From assembly GCA_013398015.1 (NCBI GenBank), contig VZRR01010329.1, forward strand, positions 875,635 through 939,634: a DNA stretch of 64,000 nt, written 5' to 3'. The notes under the pieces are model-generated. The model did no database searches. It saw only the letters and a program-made list of their open reading frames with translations, and was not told where the DNA came from. Positions 61,983-64,000 of the stretch are shown in pieces; position 1 is the first letter of the stretch, and each line of letters opens with the position of its first letter. The position numbers and the translations under genes were made by a program. The DNA comes from Oreocharis arfaki. Lineage: Eukaryota; Chordata; Aves; Passeriformes; Paramythiidae.

Positions 61983-62235
61983 TTCACCCACTAGTTTGAT
62001 TGCCATGGCTGCAGCCGTGGGTGAATAATTGCCTGTCTTCACAGGAGCATGTTCTGGAGCTAAAGTCGAGTGCTTGCTTCCTGATGTATGCCTCATTTGG
62101 ATTCTGCCGGCAGCCTAGGGGCTGTATTATTCATGCCTTGACAGATAGCACTCACTAAAAGCATTGGAACAGGGCCAGGTACTGGCAGAGAGATAGTGGA
62201 GCATTGCAACTTGCAACCGAGAGTAGCATCTATAA
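61983..62235. promoter_or_regulatory. Candidate intronic regulatory element with palindromes
   Basis: TTCACCCAC (61983-61991) and GTGGGTGAA (62017-62025) are perfect 9-bp inverted repeats. They overlap an 18-bp near-palindrome, CCATGGCTGCAGCCGTGG (62003-62020, one mismatched pair). The following 200 bp is more GC-balanced than the rest of the intron and lacks repeat signatures. This composition is typical of conserved non-coding elements near neurodevelopmental genes, but conservation cannot be judged from one sequence. Confidence 0.3.
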
Positions 62236-64000
62236 TACAAAAAAGAGAAATCCTCATACCTTCCTTTTACTGGTCTCACTTAGATGGAGAATTCATTTGC
62301 ATCAAAATAAAATACCCTAAAAATAAATACATTTTTTTCTAAACCACGCTTGAAAGTTTAACACAATTTTCCACGTTTAATTGCAAAGCTGATTTTAATT
62401 AGTAAGGCCCTGCATGTGAAAAATGAAGATTCACTTGGGTGAGTGTAACACATTGCAGTGTCTGCTGAATGCTCTAATTAATGTATGGCTGCTGTACAAC
62501 AGGGTGCACTGTGGGATATTTATGAAAAATTCTGTGCACGCAGCCAGTCTATCCGTATTTTAGTTCTTGAATCACAAGAATAAATAACTTTTCCCCCTTT
62601 ATTCTTTATGAGGCATCATTGTGCATGCCATCACCCTATCCATAAACTTTATGGCATGCCTGTCCTTTTTAGTATTTGTCAACGATATTATAAATCAGAA
62701 GCTAGGACATACATATTTTAACATTAATTTGATATCAGAGCATGGCTGCACGCTGTGCAGAACCAGAGGTCCACTGATGCTTTTGTGCTAAAGTCTAACC
62801 ACAAAACAGTGAGGTCCTTACTATTGCTTGCTTTCATGATACTCTGAAAAATCCCATAGGATGCCGAAAGTGTAGAGAAATGTATATTCCTTTATCTCTC
62901 AGCTGATAGTCAACCTTTATTATGGTGTTTAATAATGATAAAATGATTCACTGGATATTTACCTGAGGAAATACTCTGACACTGTGAAATTTAATTCTAT
63001 TTTATTTAACAGCATATTTGCTAAAGACTTTTAGTCTTTTAGTAAGTCGTGGTAAATACCAAGAATAATATTTTAAATGTATTTTATATGAAGTAATTCA
63101 CCATTCAGGGTTTGTAAAAAAAAATTAATAAATGAAGCTTCATTGCTTTGTTAAATCAAGCTAAAGAGATATAAGTAAGCAAGTAAATAAATAAGTGGAA
63201 GAGTATAGGGATTTTCAAGCAGAACACTGCAAACAATAAATAATTGTGCTGACAGAGAATCTATAATGTATTAGAGGGCTGTATTGGCTGCTGTCTGGAT
63301 TCAGCAATAAATCCTTTGTCTGATTGTTGATTAATGATTAGAAAGGTGCAAAGTTGGGTCTAAACCATCAAGCAGATATACACCAGCAATTGGTGTGAGG
63401 CTCTGCATGCTAGTGGCCACTGTGTAGAGGTGACTACACAAAGGAGCCACAGTTCAGTTTCTGCTACCACCATCTGGATTGGGAGTAGCTGTTTCAGTCA
63501 CAACAAGTTGCAGGACCTGTAAGTAGCAGGAGTACTTGTAAAGGCAGGGGAAAGAAAGTAAATCAGAGGCAGGAACACGGAGACTGTAGACCTAACTCTG
63601 CAGCAGCAGCAAACAGCAGATTTAGGATGTGCTTTCTGCAGTGGGTCCCCTGGCTGTATGTTGCTGAAATGATATGCTCCTTTTCTTTCAAATGGAAGGT
63701 GCGGAGCATCGTTCTCATGCAGCAGTCCACTTGCAGCCATGGGGTTTTCTGTGGATGGATCTGTCTGGAAATGTCCCTATCAGCCACAAAATAAATTGAA
63801 GACCCCACAGAAAGTATGGGAAAGAAAATGAAAAACCAAAACAAAAGAACAAATCATCCAGTAATACTGGGGAGATAATTTCCCCAAAAAGATCACGGAA
63901 GTAGCTATACATATTTTCCCTTTGCCTATGGGAAATTTATTTGGCTGGCCTGGTAGGATTGCTGAGTACATTGTGTTCTCTCAAGAGAGAAATAAATCAT
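62236..64000 (+). other. MYT1L intron 3 (3' part within window)
   Basis: AT-rich at first, with several TAATTA/ATTA homeodomain-type cores at 62379-62482, then unique-looking sequence to the window edge. Minus-strand frames at 63498-63971 (63-93 codons) overlap one another and show no domain. The window ends inside the intron. Confidence 0.5.

Noticed and set aside
56934..64000. Next MYT1L exon (completion of the first finger and the acidic region)
   Set aside because: I looked for an acceptor followed by a VYGCPLAKKRK-like peptide or a Glu/Asp-rich exon and found none, so it must lie beyond the window.
1..64000. CRISPR arrays, operons, insertion sequences or bacterial defence systems
   Set aside because: The spliced vertebrate exons, CR1 LINEs and ERV LTRs show eukaryotic (avian) chromosomal DNA. 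No regularly spaced repeats or compact gene clusters exist.

Overview
The window looks like single-copy, AT-rich vertebrate DNA, almost certainly from a bird. The main repeats are 3'-anchored fragments of CR1 LINEs ending in avian-style (ATTCTRTG)n octamers, plus a few solo endogenous-retrovirus LTRs. No Alu, B1/B2 or L1 repeats were seen, nor any bacterial gene organisation. The species cannot be fixed from the sequence.

The only protein-coding gene I can support is the 5' coding end of MYT1L (myelin transcription factor 1-like, a neuronal zinc-finger transcription factor) on the + strand. Three short exons (56292-56346, 56529-56562, 56871-56933) with matching GT-AG junctions and phases encode residues 1-50 plus two bases of codon 51. 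They cover the conserved N-terminus and four of the five zinc ligands of the first CCHHC finger. The next exon is not in the window, so the following intron is longer than 7 kb. The roughly 56 kb upstream is therefore either 5'-UTR intron or 5' flank of MYT1L.

Layout: 364-900, ERVL-like solo LTR (-). 3305-6112, a long degenerate CR1 (-) with ORF2 remnants. 6200-6365, T-rich tract. 8521-8634, 13207-13970 and 16761-17850, CR1 fragments (-), with an older CR1-like relic near 10980-11430. 24338-24755, a GC-rich 418-bp solo LTR (-) flanked by a perfect 6-bp duplication. 26758-27060, an unexplained GC-rich block with nested inverted repeats and the window's only N. 27815-28055 and 31295-31837, a partial and a full-length ERVL-like LTR (+) of the same family as the first. 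36447-36566, 41930-42446, 50552-51066 and 53351-53748, more CR1 (-). 56292-56933, MYT1L exons. 56934-64000, MYT1L intron with candidate regulatory DNA around 62.0-62.6 kb.

Every recognisable CR1 copy is antisense to MYT1L. I saw no tRNA, rRNA, CRISPR array or other protein-coding gene. Most open frames are chance frames or frames through CR1 or LTR DNA. I did not find a new multi-gene system. The least explained items are the structured GC-rich block at 26.8 kb, the solo LTR with its clean duplication, and the palindromic intronic element at 62.0 kb.
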